Origin: Lepas anatifera
Lineage: Eukaryota > Arthropoda > Thecostraca > Lepadidae
NCBI GenBank assembly: GCA_034440635.1
Contig: JAOTON010001253.1
Location: 558,001-622,000 of the forward strand
Direction of reading: 5' to 3'
DNA: 64,000 nt
Position 1 is the first letter of the stretch. Every line of letters starts with the position of its first letter. The translations under genes and the position numbers were made by a program. The notes below the pieces were generated by a model. The model saw only the letters and a list, made by a program, of their open reading frames with translations. It ran no database searches and had not been told where the DNA came from. This document shows positions 22,667 to 33,950 of the stretch, piece by piece.

Positions 22667-25330
22667 CGGGGGCAAAGTGCCAAAAGCTGTCCGGCGTGTT
22701 GTAAAAGGTTGTTGCACAGAAATGAAATCCCTGAATATTCAGGATCATGACCTTGGGTGGACAACCGATGCAGCGCCTACTCGTTGTCCGCAGGAGGTGC
22801 ATTTGTCAAAGGATGCACGCGCAAAATCGGCCCTTGCCTCTTGGACTTAAACGGCTTATAACTAAGCTAAAAAGAACGTTGGTGGCAAAAAACATAATTG
22901 AATGTTCAAGCTCAAAATACACAGCTTCTACACATGTCGGTTTCTGTATTCTGGTTTGGTCCTATCACGTCATTTTTGGCACGTGCAGCTCCGCGAAAGT
23001 GGTGTACGTCAACACCCCTTCTGGCTCAAAACCTCTATCTCCGTATGGGTTAAGCGAACAGCCGTGAAACTTTGCACACATGTCGCTTAACATGTTCAGT
23101 ATAATTTCTCCAAAAATTGTTTAGACACCTAGAAGAGTTATTGATATATGGCGGCATATCTCAGCGCGTGCAAATGCACTGTTTTCAAGCCAATTGGGGA
23201 ACTTTGTCCGGGATGTTAGCTTCTTGCTTCAGTGCTGGTAACAACTGATTGGATAAGCAAATAGTTTCAAATGGTATCTTCCTGATTGAAATCAACCATT
23301 GTTCTCCATATTATATAGGAAAGTGCGCAATGGGTGTTCTGCCCAATACTCGAGCACGTGCAACATCACCTGAGGGACATCGTTACACCCCTTTCAGTTA
23401 AACTCAAGTAGATTAAAGTCAGTTCAGTTAACAAACACTGAATTTTGCAGATGTAATGCTGCACATGTTTGATATATCAACACAAAGTTTTGTGAGACTA
23501 TAATGACTATTGCAAAAGTTATGGCCGTTCATCAAAACACATATATATGCGTGGTCCAATGCAAAATGTAGCGCACTGCAGTACCCTTATTGGCAGTGAT
23601 GTTTGGGAGTAATTTTGTCCGCCTGTAGCTATTATGTGCTGCATTGCAGCCCCCGTCTGAAAACTGAAGAGGTATGCCGTGCACCTAAGCATATGTTCCC
23701 TGGTATGAACGGTAGCGCAGGGTACCCCGTGTTTGCCCAGTCTCTTCCATTGGAGCACCAAACCCTAGGAGTTGAGATAAAAAGATCATTACCCACATTT
23801 GATCTTCATAGCCCACGTGAAAAGATATATTACATGCAAATGCCAGACCATGCTTGATTCTGTCGTTAACAAAGGTGGACTTTGAACTTGTTTTCCTAAA
23901 AAAATTACCAAAAGAAATAGCGAGGGAAGCTTGCAAATGGCGAACTACTAACAAACACGAGAAATACGCCAGCGGACAATGCCGATATTGACCATCTCGT
24001 CAGTTAGGAAGTGAGACGTTGGCTTAGAAATGTTGAAATATATTATTTTCTAGGTCATCTCCAATAGGGTTGTGAATGAGGCACCGCAAAAAGTGAATCC
24101 ACGTGCACAGGGTTGATGTATTGTGTACAAGTCTTACACGTGTAGCTCGAGGTTAGAATGAATTTGAAGCGATGGAATGGTGTGTTTGCTGGTAGACTTT
24201 GGGTCCTGAAAGATATTATATTGCGGGACCTGATTAAAAAATCATGATCTATTATATTTTAGCTGCGTTTTTTTGTAGAAAGCTCTGGAACCAGGATGCA
24301 TAGCCTTAACAAATAACGTTTATGTTCTAGCAGCTCTGATGAGCGCAAAAATGCGACAAAAATGTCACTATTAACCGAGAAACGCAAGACAGTTGCTCAG
24401 CACGCCAGCAAAAAAAATGACTCGCAGTGATTTGAGTACAGAATATGCAGGGCGCATCATTTTTCAAGATCATATTGCAGGCAATTTATGCTAAGTTGAA
24501 TGGGAGATAAGATCAAATTTCACAAAGGTTCGCCACGGTGAAGTTTTTCGAACAATATGCAATGGTGCATTATCAGGAAATTGTCAGTCAGAGAAAGAAG
24601 TGGCATCCCTGATATCAGAATTGGTATTTTCACGAAAAGACCTGTCCTTATGCTGACACGAAGCGTCTCTCTGATAATAAAAAAGCAAGTAGATACGCAA
24701 GTAAGCTAATCTGAGCCTCCCGAGTTGATAACGTGATTTCCTGAGCAGCTCTGGGGCCCTCAGCTGAGCTGGGCCCGCCGAGGCTGATGAGGACCCCTGA
24801 GCTGGTATGGGGCTCCTGAGCTAACTAAGTGCTTCCTTACTTGATCTGGTACCCCTGAACTGGTCGGGACCACTGAGCTAATTCTTTGTCCCCTGAGCTG
24901 ATAAGGTGTTCCCTGAGCTGATCTAGGTCCCTGCTCTGTTCTATGGGATATGAGCTGATCTGGGCCCCCGAGCTGATAGATCTGGTGCCCCCTGAACAGA
25001 TATGTTGCCGCCTGAGCTGAAATAATGCACCCTGAGTCGATCTCCTGAGCCCTTATTGTGCCTCCTGAACTCATATTATGCCCTCTGAGCTAGTCGGGTG
25101 CCCCCTGAGCTAATCAGGTGTCCTTTAAGCTGATCTGAGCCTCCTGGGTTGATAAAATGATATCCTGAGAAGGTCTGGGCCCCTGAGCTGGTATGGGGCT
25201 CCTGAGCTGATTAAGAGCCTCCTGACTTGATCTGGTACCCCGAGCTAATCTGGGCAACGTCTTGGTCGTTCTGGTGCCTCCTGAACCATAATTGTTCCTC
25301 CTGAGCCCATATGATGCCATCCGAGCTATT
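22667..25330 (+). repeat. Left arm of the giant foldback element
   Basis: About 2.66 kb that recurs inverted in four pieces: 26190-26392, 27243-28906, 36248-36589 and 45691-46244. The outer border is sharp: acccgggggcaaagtgcc begins the match and flanking DNA does not match. Over a roughly 90-bp stretch (23693-23782 against 28674-28766) I counted about five differences including one indel. Short frames in the arm have no recognisable protein. The outermost roughly 2 kb is unique-looking; the inner part is minisatellite (24738 onward). Confidence 0.85.
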
Positions 25331-26040
25331 CTGATCCCTCTTGAGCTAATATGGTGCCCTTTGAGCTAATATGATACCCTTTGAGCTCACCTGGGCCTCC
25401 TGAGTTGAATATGTGTGTTCCCGAGCAGCTCTGGGCTCCTAACTGAGCTGTTTGGGATCCCTGAGCTGATAAAAGGTTCCTAAGCTGATTTAGTGTCCCT
25501 TACTTTATCTTGTCCCCTGACCTGACTTATAGGCCCTGAACTGATTGGAGGCCCAAGATCGGATCTGGCTCCTGGGGGTACCCTGGGCTGGTATGGGGCT
25601 TGGGGTTACCCTGAGCTGGTCTGGGTGCTGAGCCTGTTAGAGTTCTCTAATTTGGCCTGAGGCCCCTTGAGGTGATCGGGCGCCTTAAAGTGTTACGGGG
25701 CTCATTGAGCTGGTTCAAGGCCCTATGAGCCTACCTGGGGCTCATTAAGCTAGTCTGATAACCCCATCTCGAGGGACCACTAGACAAGCTCAGTACTGAG
25801 CTTGTCTAGTCTCTGGGCGAAGCATGAGCTGCGCTGGGGAGCTCTGGTCCACATCAGAGGTCCCTGAGCTGATCTTAAATAGGCAGAGAATAAGAATACA
25901 AGGCCAACTCACATAATCTCGGGATGCCACCGAGCTAGTCTAGTCCCTGGAGGCACAACTGGGGGGGCAACTGCTCTGAAGGGCTCTGATCCACACTAGG
26001 GTGCCCCTGAACTGATCTTGAATAGATGGGGAATAAGAGC
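24738..26040. repeat. CTGAGCTGATCTGGGCCCC minisatellite array
   Basis: Irregular tandem units of roughly 25-30 bp are built on ctgagctgatctgg and gggcccctgagctg. It forms the inner left arm and much of the foldback centre. It appears inverted at 26190-26390 and 27243-27720, and a related array lies in the separate hAT element at 32760-36100. Confidence 0.75.
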
Positions 26041-26189
26041 ACAATGCAAACTCACCTTGTAAAATGGAGTTTAGGAGGAATCAACCATCGCTAAAACGTC
26101 TTGTGATACTTAGGCACCTTTAATGATATACATTGACTACTATACTGGTGGATTCTAGGGAGTGGCGATAAAAAGGTGGCACCCGACTA
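25331..26189. other. Centre (spacer) of the foldback element
   Basis: About 860 bp between the two arms. It is mostly a continuation of the CTGAGCTGAT-type array, then about 150 bp of non-repetitive AT-rich DNA (26041-26189). No coding sequence is recognised. Confidence 0.6.
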
Positions 26190-26392
26190 GCTAGGACGGC
26201 ATCAGATGGGTTCAGGAGGCACAATATGGGCTCAGGAGGCCCAAGATCGACCCAGGGTGCATTGGGCTCAGGAGGAAAAATTATGGTTCAGGAGGCACCA
26301 GATCGAATCCGGGAGCAGTAGTTCAGCTAATTGATCCTCGACCAAGAAGTTGCCCAGATTAGCTCTGAGTACCAGATCAGGTCAGGAGGCAC
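26190..26392 (-). repeat. Foldback right arm, segment 1 (innermost)
   Basis: Inverted match to about 25205-25330, including cgaccaagaagttgcccag and ttatggttcaggaggcacca. It is cut at 26393 by a TTAA element and resumes at 27243. Confidence 0.75.
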
Positions 26393-27242
26393 TTAACACG
26401 CGCATTGACGGGGGTCTGAGCCACCTTCGCTTTGACGAGGGGGCGGGTACCCGCCCCCAAGATCTCGAGAACCACGGGAGGTAGCGAAAAACGGTAAACG
26501 GCGTTGGGTAGCCCATCCACTTCTCCATCGAAAATATTTGAACCATTTTTTGTCAGGTTACATTTAAGGTCACGAGAGGTCAAAACATGTAATAGGGATA
26601 ACATGTAAATTAAGTTTTTCGGCCATTACATCTGAACAAATAAAGATAGAGCAAAACGACTTAAACCATATGAATCCTCGCAGCAATCCGAATCAAATGA
26701 TATATAACTCCACCTTGCCAAGTCAAATCAAGGATTTGACCTGACCTGAGGTCAGTTCAGCGTCAAATTACAAAAAATGCATATCATTAGAATTATTAGA
26801 ACTGCGAAGCCAAGGCGAGTCTAATGCAGCTAAAATTAACGCCCTATCACTATCCGTAACTGACTTATACAGTGAAAACAATTTTTCCCATGTATTTCCA
26901 ATGGAGAGGTCATGCCTCGTACCTGACCTTAGGTCATCGATATAAAAAATACCGGAACATATTTCAGAGAACTCGGTGGGTGCATTATGTGATATGAGTT
27001 TCAATCGGATAAGTTCACCCTGCTCAGACTTATGCTATCTTAAAATTGTTTGAGGTCAGGTCAATTGACCTGTACTTGTGACCTGACCTGAGATGACCTA
27101 AGCCTAAAATTTTCACAGAAGTTGTAAAAATGATGAGGAAAAAGGTATCCAAAGTACAGCGGCGCTACGCGCCGCCGTTTTTCTGCTATCTCCAAAAAAA
27201 CCGAGGGGTGGGTACCCGCCCCCCAGTCAATGCGCGTGTCAA
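26393..27242. mobile_element. TTAA-type AGGTCA-rich element, copy C
   Basis: The left end is ttaacacgcgcattgac and the right end gtcaatgcgcgtgt followed by tcaa (TTAA with one change). Comparison with the uninterrupted left foldback arm, which reads ggctcttaatcagc at this point, shows an insertion at a single TTAA. The interior is rich in AGGTCA half-sites (26570-26588, 26735-26755, 26905-26935, 27050-27105). Near the right end is a gcgccgccgttttt block like that in copy B. It is non-coding. Confidence 0.85.
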
Positions 27243-28906
27243 TCAGCTCAGGAGCTCCATACCAGCTCAGGGGCCCAGACCTTCTCAGGATATCATTTTA
27301 TCAACCCAGGAGGCTCAGATCAGCTTAAAGGGCACCTGATTAGCTCAGGGGGCACCCGACTAGCTCAGAGGGCATAATATGAGTTCAGGAGGCACAATAA
27401 GGGCTCAGGAGATCGACTCAGGGCGCATTATTTCAGCTCAGGCGGCAACATATCTGTTCAGGGGGCACCAGATCTATCAGCTCGGGGGCCCAGATCAGCT
27501 CCTATCCCCTAGACCAGAGCAGGGCCTAGATCAGCTCAGGGAGCACCTTATCAGCTCAGGGGACAAGGAATTAGCTCAGTGGTCCCGACCAGCTCAGGGG
27601 TACCAGATCAAGTAAGGAAGCACTTAATTAGCTCAGGAGCCCCATACCAGCTCAGGGGTCCTCATCAGCCTCGGCGGGCCCAGCTTAACTGAGGGCCCCA
27701 GAGCTGCTCAGGAAATCACGTTATCAACTCGGGAGGGTCACATTATCTTACTTCGTATCTGCTTGCATTTTTATTATCAGAGAGGCGCTTCCTGTCAGCA
27801 TAATGAAAGCTCTATTCGTGAAAATACCGATTCTGATATCAGGGATGCCACTTCTTTCTCTGACTGACAATTTCCTGATAATGCGTCATCGCAGATTGCT
27901 CGAAAAACTTCACCGTGGCGAACCTTTGTGAAATTTGATCTTATCTCTCACTCAACGTAGCATAAATTGTCTGCAGTATTATCTTGGAAAATGATGTGCC
28001 CTGCATATTCTGTACTCAAATCACTGCGAGTCATTTTTTTTTGCTGGCGTGCTGAGCAACTGTCTTGCGTTTCTCGGTTAATAGTGACATTTTTGTCGCA
28101 TTTTTTCGCTCATCAGAGCTGCTAGAACATAAACGTTATTTGTTAAGGCTATGCATCTTGGTTCCAAGACTCTCTACAAAAAAACGCAGTTAAAATATTA
28201 TAGATCATGATTTTTTAATCAGGTCCCGCAATTTAATATCTTTTAGGACTCAAAGTCTACCAGCAAACACACCATTCCATCGCTTCAAATCCATTCTAAC
28301 CTCGAGCCACACGTGTAAGACTTGCATACAATACATCAACCCTGTGCACTTGGATTCACTTTTTTGTGGTGCCTCATTAACAGCCCCATTGAAGATGACC
28401 TAGAAAATAATATATTTCAACATTTCTAAGCCTAACGTCTCACTTCCTAACTGACGAGATGGTCAATGTCGGCATTGTCCGCTGGCGTATTTCTCGTGTT
28501 TATTAGTAGTTCGCCATTTGCAAGCTTCCCGCGCTATTTCTTTTGGTAATTTTTTTAGGAAAACAAGTTCAAAGTCCACCTTAGTTAACGACAGAAGCAA
28601 GCATGGTCTGGTATTTGCATGTAATATATCTTTTTCACGTGGGCTATGAAGATCAAATGTGGGTAATGATCTTTTTATCTCAACTCCTAGGGTTTGGTGC
28701 TACAATGGAAGAGACCGGGCAAACACGGGGGTACCCTGTGCTACCGTTTATACCAGGGAACATATGCTTAGGTGCACAGCATACCTCTTGAGTTTTCAGA
28801 CGGGAGCTGCAATGCAGCACATAATAGCTACAGGCGGACAAAATTACTCCCAAACATCACTGCCAATAAGGGTACTGCAGTGCGCTACATTTTGCATTGG
28901 ACCACG
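27243..28906 (-). repeat. Foldback right arm, segment 2
   Basis: Inverted copy of about 23545-25205. It comprises the inverted minisatellite (27243-27720) and about 1.2 kb of unique-looking DNA. It is interrupted at 28906 by a hAT element. Confidence 0.9.
28899..28906. repeat. Target-site duplication of the 7.3-kb hAT element, left
   Basis: ggaccacg is repeated at 36248-36255. The uninterrupted left foldback arm near 23546-23560 carries the site once, confirming the insertion. Confidence 0.9.
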
Positions 28907-29211
28907 CAGGGGCGTAGGAACCGGTTGAAAAGTGGGGGGGCCAACCCCAGAGGGGGCCCACCTCAAGGGGGCCCCCAGCCCAAGGGGCCCATAAGTATGA
29001 GCATTTTTAACCCATTAAGGACCAAGGCATAAGGAAGCATCCGATTTGAACGAAAATTACATCGTATGACCCATGATGCCTAAGAAGTTTCAAAAAAATA
29101 TTTTGACTTTTAATATGTTTTTTTGCATGGCAACATTTGTTGCCAACGGTCCTTTCACGACCTCATATTTAGACTTTTACAGGTATTTTCTTCCTCCACC
29201 CTGATTAACCC

Positions 29212-29808
29212 CATATTTGGATCGAGTGGGGGCAAAGAGGGACACGTACTACTCTCATCGACCCTTAGTACTCCTGAAAGTTCGACGGCGCCCCTGAAAA
29301 GTCAGTGGCACCCCCTGAAATGCCACTACCCATCGCCCCCACTCCCAGCAAGCTAGAATTGGCTCTCTGCCATAGGATTTGGCGTCCCCGGACGGGTTTT
29401 AGAGCACACTGGAACGGGTTTGTCACAAAAAATTGGCGTCACAGTCTGTGGATGGCGTCACCAGGGGCGGACACAGAACCGAGTTTTGGAGGGGCAGAAC
29501 CCATGCCTGCCTCTTCTCCCGGGGGTGGGAGGGGGTCGGGACGTGTGGTTTGGGTGCTCGATAGACCTAGTATAAGCTACCTCTCTAAGAACATGATCGC
29601 TCTCCGAGAGGGGAGGGGGTGGGAGCGAATATTTTTTGCTCGTCAGACCTTGTGTAAACACATTTTTTCAAAAATTTATTCGGCATTTGGGGGCAAAAGA
29701 TAGTTTGGCCCCCTCCAGCGCTTTGGGGGATGCATCATCGGAAGGCCCCTGCGTCTGCCAATGGGCGTCACCACCCTCCCCCAGATTTGGGACCCTGGAT
29801 CCGATTAT
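29212..29808. mobile_element. hAT MITE (outer) within piggyBac
   Basis: Ends catatttggatcg and the inverted ggatccgattatg resemble the CATAGGCGGATCCAGG family. Flanking 8-mers attaaccc and attcacgc match at 6 of 8. It is interrupted by another MITE at 29462-29763. Confidence 0.55.
29462..29763. mobile_element. hAT MITE (302 bp), innermost nested element
   Basis: Left end caggggcggacacagaacc, right end gcgtctgccaatg, with the perfect 8-bp duplication ggcgtcac at 29454-29461 and 29764-29771. The interior matches 44115-44426 (shared gaatattttttgctcg and caaaaatttat blocks), which defines a family. It is non-coding. Confidence 0.85.
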
Positions 29809-30217
29809 GATTCACGCTATTCTTAAAAATGATAAGGTTTTATGCTCCTAAAAGGAGCATAAAACATGTCCGCTTATCGACACATATATTTCCGACTAGA
29901 GCTTGGATGTCTGGGGTCTCGGACGAAGATCCAACTTTGGCTTGCACACGACGCATCTGGCATGCGATGCCTGCCTACTTCGCTGCAAACCCGGTGTGTG
30001 ATGCGTGCCTACTTGGTTGTAGGTGTTTGGTACCCTTTCATGCACTCAGCGTATACTGCCATTTCACACTTCTCGCAACTCATATTGGTGCGCCCATCAC
30101 AGACCTTACACCTGTGAAATCTGCTCGTCAGCTTCTTTGGCCCGTGATTCAATCCATCGAACCGCATCTCTGGTGACTGTTGAGTCAGACCAGTGCATAA
30201 GTGTCGCCACCGGCAAA

Positions 30218-30430
30218 AAGTGGGGGGGCCAGCCAAACTTCAACCTGATGCTGACAAAAAACTTTCAACATCAGGACCAAAAACTGTTCGAATTTGGGCT
30301 CCTCGCTGCATTCCGCAGCGGCTGGATATAAGAATGTCCGGTTGTCTCTCATTTTGACTGAGATCAGGAAATTTTTGGCCAAAAAGTGGGGGCCAGGCCC
30401 CCCTGGCCCCCTTTTCCGACGCGTATGGAC
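30218..30430. mobile_element. Short GGGGGCC-ended insertion in the transposase relic
   Basis: G/C-rich ends (gggggggccagcc and the inverted ggcccccctggcccc) interrupt piggyBac coding similarity. Flanks gaccagtgcataagtg and gaccagtgtatgtgac look like an imperfect duplication. The ends resemble the termini of the 7.3-kb hAT element, so this may be a small relative. Confidence 0.5.
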
Positions 30431-31464
30431 CAGTGTATGTGACGGGAGGTCCAGGCACTGTGTTGACCTTGATGAGAACCTTGGTAAGCTCCCTGAGGAA
30501 GTCTAGTTGAGACTGGGAAGCACCTGCAGGCTTCAGCTGGCGCCAGAGCAGCCAGGCGTTGGTTCGTGCAGCATCCACTCCCCCACTGAAAGAGGGGCCA
30601 CCACCATTTCTTTCCTCTAATGCTGCTCCTGTACGTGGCGACACTCTGATCAAAGAGTTTCACGCCCCCATGTTCTTATTGTACATGTACACTGGAGCTG
30701 GCATATGGACATCGACATCTACCTCCCTCCTTCTTCACATATCGGTTTGCTGAGTAGCTTGGCTGGAGCGGGATGAAGTTGGTGGCCACGGTGGCCATCC
30801 TGTTGTCATTCCACCTGAGAACGAGGTTGTTTCCGTCCGAGGTCCACTCAGTCTCACCTCGCTTCTTTTTTCAAACAACTTCTTGTCTGAGAGAGGAGAA
30901 CCTCTCAAGCGGTTCGCCTTGACCGTCCCGCATCCAACTATGTCCCTCCGAGACAGCTCGTCTAAGAGTTCAAGCGACGTAAAAAGTTGTCGAAGTAGAC
31001 TGCCCCACCAGACACCCCTCACTTGTCCAGGAGGCCTATAACCACGTCGTAGCCCTGGCCCTGGCCTGTCTCTGGTAGATATGTGCTGGCTCCACAGTAT
31101 GGTTCGGCATGGTATATGTAGCCACTGGAGGATGCTAGGCACCACAACTTGTAGCCGAACCTTACTGGCTTTCCCGTAATAAACTGTTTTGTACCATGCC
31201 GTCCACAGTAGGGTATCATCGGCTCGTCGACGCGCAGGCTGCTCGTCTGATTCACAGACTTGAAGACTCGGTTTTGCATCTCAAAAAATGGCCGAACCTT
31301 GTAATAAGGATCCTTATCTATGAGTTTTGTGTTGTTGGCCAGGTGGATGTTGCGGAGAATATACATGAGCTCCTTGACCCACCTCGAGGATACATCGTCT
31401 GGGCATGAAAACCACCTCAATGTTGTCTATTCCGATAGTTTACCCTTCCATTTCGGAATCATCG

Positions 31465-31679
31465 TCTAAGATGTCCGCGGGGATGAGGTGGCTTAGTGGA
31501 TAGCACCCTTGTTTTCTAAGCCACTGGTCCCGGGTTCAAGTCCCGGTGGAGCCTCTGAATAAGTCGATCTGATCCCCAAAATCCCTTCCAACAGGGTGAG
31601 AGTTGGCGACGCCGTATGACCCTGGTAGTTAGTGCGTCGTTAAACCCCAAGAATTATTATTATATTCTAAGATGTCCGC
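31465..31679 (+). mobile_element. tRNA-derived SINE with perfect 14-bp duplications
   Basis: The body (31479-31665) begins with a tRNA-like head: A box tggcttagtggatagc and a T arm with a perfect 5-bp stem (ccggg / cccgg) around the B box ggttcaagtcc. It is followed by a non-tRNA body containing gtgcgtcgttaaacccc and a 3' (att)n tail. Identical 14-bp duplications tctaagatgtccgc lie at 31465-31478 and 31666-31679. Such elements are moved by LINE machinery. It splits the N-terminal part of the piggyBac relic and is therefore younger than it. Confidence 0.9.
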
Positions 31680-32129
31680 AATCTGGTTCGCCGTAAATCT
31701 GCATCAAATGCATATTCGTGGTGGTTTACGGACCGTTGGTCACAATTGTTGCCAACCAATTTTTCAGGAATCACAGACAAGTATTTAAAACCGAAAACTA
31801 TTGTTTTGCACGTGGAAAGCAGAAAGGAGGCTATTTTTATTATGTTTAGGCAAAAACATTATTGTTTGAATAAAAAATAGAGCGAAACATACTCTTTTAG
31901 CAGGCGAGGACACGGAGCTTCGATTGACCTGGCCGCCATGGTGTCGAAAAAGGTGTGTGGCAGCCGCTGCAGCGCTGCCCTGACTTAAAATACAGAATAT
32001 TTTGGAAGAAAAAGATAAAAGAAGCAAATTAAAGCAACACTGGTTAGACATCAACAATTTTCTTTTATTTATTTTGTGGATTATTTCCTGGCAACATTTG
32101 TTACCAACGGTCCTTAATGGGTTAAAACT

Positions 32130-32760
32130 GTTCATTTGGTGTCGATAATACACGCATACACACCGGCCTACACTAGGTATTTCCATACATTACGTGTTAG
32201 TTACGTCTTTTCCAACAGTTCCCTCGCATCGAATAGCTCTGTGGTGATATTTTTCACTTCGTAGTGAAAGACGGCCTTTAGACAGCTCTTCACGCGCGTT
32301 GATGACCGAGGGACGGCTGCTGCTCGGCTTGTGGTGCGGGTTGCGTGTCCGAATTAGCACTCTGTGTTGGGAGCGGTCTGGGCCAGAGTTTGATTGGGTC
32401 CAGTTTTCGGGGTCCATCTGGGAGCACTCGGGTAGTAGGTGCCTTGGCCTTTTTCATGAAGCGCTTTCGGTCCAGGGGTTTGCAGAGGGCATACGCCAAA
32501 ACTGGACTTTCCCAGACAAGCTGTCGTGCCCGCCCGGGTTTCTTGTTTTATATTGCAGTTGCTGATATTTGCATATGCGTTGCAGCGGTCCACCACAGAA
32601 CAGTGGAGGGCCAGTGGCTCCCCTGGCCCGCCACTCTCCAGTTTCCTATGCCTATGCCGCTCAGAAGCCGCCAAGTCATCATAGAGGCCCCCAGTGCCCA
32701 AACCATGGCTCAGGAACCAAATCAGTCAGCTATGGGGGCCCCAAACCTGCTCATGGGTTA
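32130..32760. other. Non-coding stretch of the 7.3-kb hAT element
   Basis: The frames here (for example around 32345-32761) resemble no known protein. A G/C-rich ending block (ctcccctggcccgcc) near 32620 hints at another decayed MITE end. It leads directly into the minisatellite. Confidence 0.4.
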
Positions 32761-33950
32761 AGGGACCGGCTCATGGGACCACCTTATTAAGGGACCCCAC
32801 ATAAGCACAGGGCCCTAAAAGCTCCAAACAGGGCGCCCCAGATTGTCTCAGGAAGCCAGGCTAGCTTAGGGACCCGGCTCAGCTCTGGGCCCCCCAGGTT
32901 GGCTTATATAGGGTCTCAGAACAGCTCAAGGGACCCGTTTAAGCCTACAGATCCCAGCTCAGTGACTCTAGCAGAGTTCAAGGGGGCTAGACCAGCTGGG
33001 GACCCCAGTTCAGCACAGGGGCCACATATTAGCTGTGGGAGACAAGCTCAGCTCAGGGGCACGGGTCGGCTGATATAGGGTATCAAACCAGCTCAATGGG
33101 CCATTCAAGGTATCGGCCCCCAGCTTAGCTCAGAGACGCTAGAACTGTGCAGGGGCTCCAGACCAACTCAGAGGCCTCATATAGGCACAGGGGGCCTCAG
33201 CTTAGATTAGGGCTCGAATTAGCTGTGGGGCCCAGCACAGCTCAGGGGCCCCCAAGTTGGCTGATATAGGGTCTCAGAACAGCTCAATGGACCAGCTCAA
33301 GCTCATGTCCCCCAGCTTAGCTCAGCGAGTCCTATAATTGGGCATGGGGCGCCAGACTAGCTCAGGGGCTGCTCAGTTCAGCAGAGGGGCGTCATATTAA
33401 TTTAGAACCCAAAACTAGCTTTGGCGGCCTAGTTCAGCTCAGGGACCCCAGGTCGGCTGGTGTAGAGCTCAAAGCAGCTCAAGAGGCCCATTCAAGCTCA
33501 TCGCCCCTAGCTCAGCTCAGCGGACTTAATAACAGTGCAGGTGCCCCAGACCAGCTCAGGGGCTGTTCAGTTCATCACAGGGCGCCTGAGATTAGCTAAG
33601 GGCCCAAATTAGCTTTTAGGGGTCTAGATAAGCTCAGGGTCCCAAGTCGGCTGATGTACGGTCTCAGAATAACTCAACGGTCCCAGCTCAGTGACTCTAA
33701 AGTATTCAGGGATCCCAGACCATCTCGGGGTCCCCAGTTCAGCACAGCGGGCCCCAGATTAGCTCAGATGACCAGATCAGCTTAGGAGCCCGTCTCAGCT
33801 AAGGGGCCCCAGGTCGGCCTATATAGCGTCTCAGAACAGCTTAAGGAGGCCACTTTAAGCTCATGGCCCCCAGCTCAGCTCAGGGGCCGTATAAGTGAGC
33901 CCCAGATAAGCTCAGGATTCCCAGTTTAGCTCTGAGGCCCTCCTAAGACC
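32760..33950. repeat. AGCTCAGGGGCCCC array with about 190-bp higher-order period
   Basis: Short units built on cagctcaggggcccc are organised into longer modules starting with a tcggctgatatagggtctc-like block near 32900, 33065, 33253, 33452, 33645 and 33812 (about 165-200 bp apart). Modules resume near 35675 and 35852. It is related, in inverted sense, to the foldback minisatellite. Confidence 0.7.

Larger units (their letters stand above)
30009..31730 (-). pseudogene. piggyBac transposase relic
   Basis: Reading minus from about 31730, the order is: an acidic N-terminal piece (ANQIADILDDDSEMEG) split by the SINE; a DDE_Tnp_1_7 domain with RVDEPMIPY near 31225 (first catalytic Asp); VYFDNF then FTSLELLDEL near 30975-31000 (second Asp, with a 1-nt frameshift between the pieces); LFDQSVATYR and KKWWWP near 30620-30660 (third Asp). 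A C-terminal Cys-rich zinc domain CKVCDGRTNMSCEKCE follows near 30060-30110. All three catalytic Asp codons remain, but stops and frameshifts, an insertion near 30218-30420 and the SINE break the gene. Intact relatives excise and insert precisely at TTAA. Confidence 0.9.
29007..32125 (-). mobile_element. piggyBac-type transposon
   Basis: TTAA flanks both ends (29007-29010 and 32122-32125). The terminal repeat CCCATTAAGGACC is perfect over 13 bp. A subterminal block ggcaacatttgttgccaacg near 29128 is nearly identical to the block adjoining the right terminus at 32091. The transposase relic lies on the minus strand. It contains a hAT MITE (29212-29808) near its 3' side and a SINE (31479-31665) within the coding region. 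Confidence 0.9.

Noticed and set aside
24738..28906. Assembly artefact (reverse-complement duplication)
   Set aside because: The arms differ at scattered positions and the right arm has independent insertions with clean duplications, so a technical mirror copy is unlikely, though long reads should confirm.
31479..31560. Functional tRNA gene
   Set aside because: It is the head of a SINE with 14-bp duplications and a non-tRNA body.
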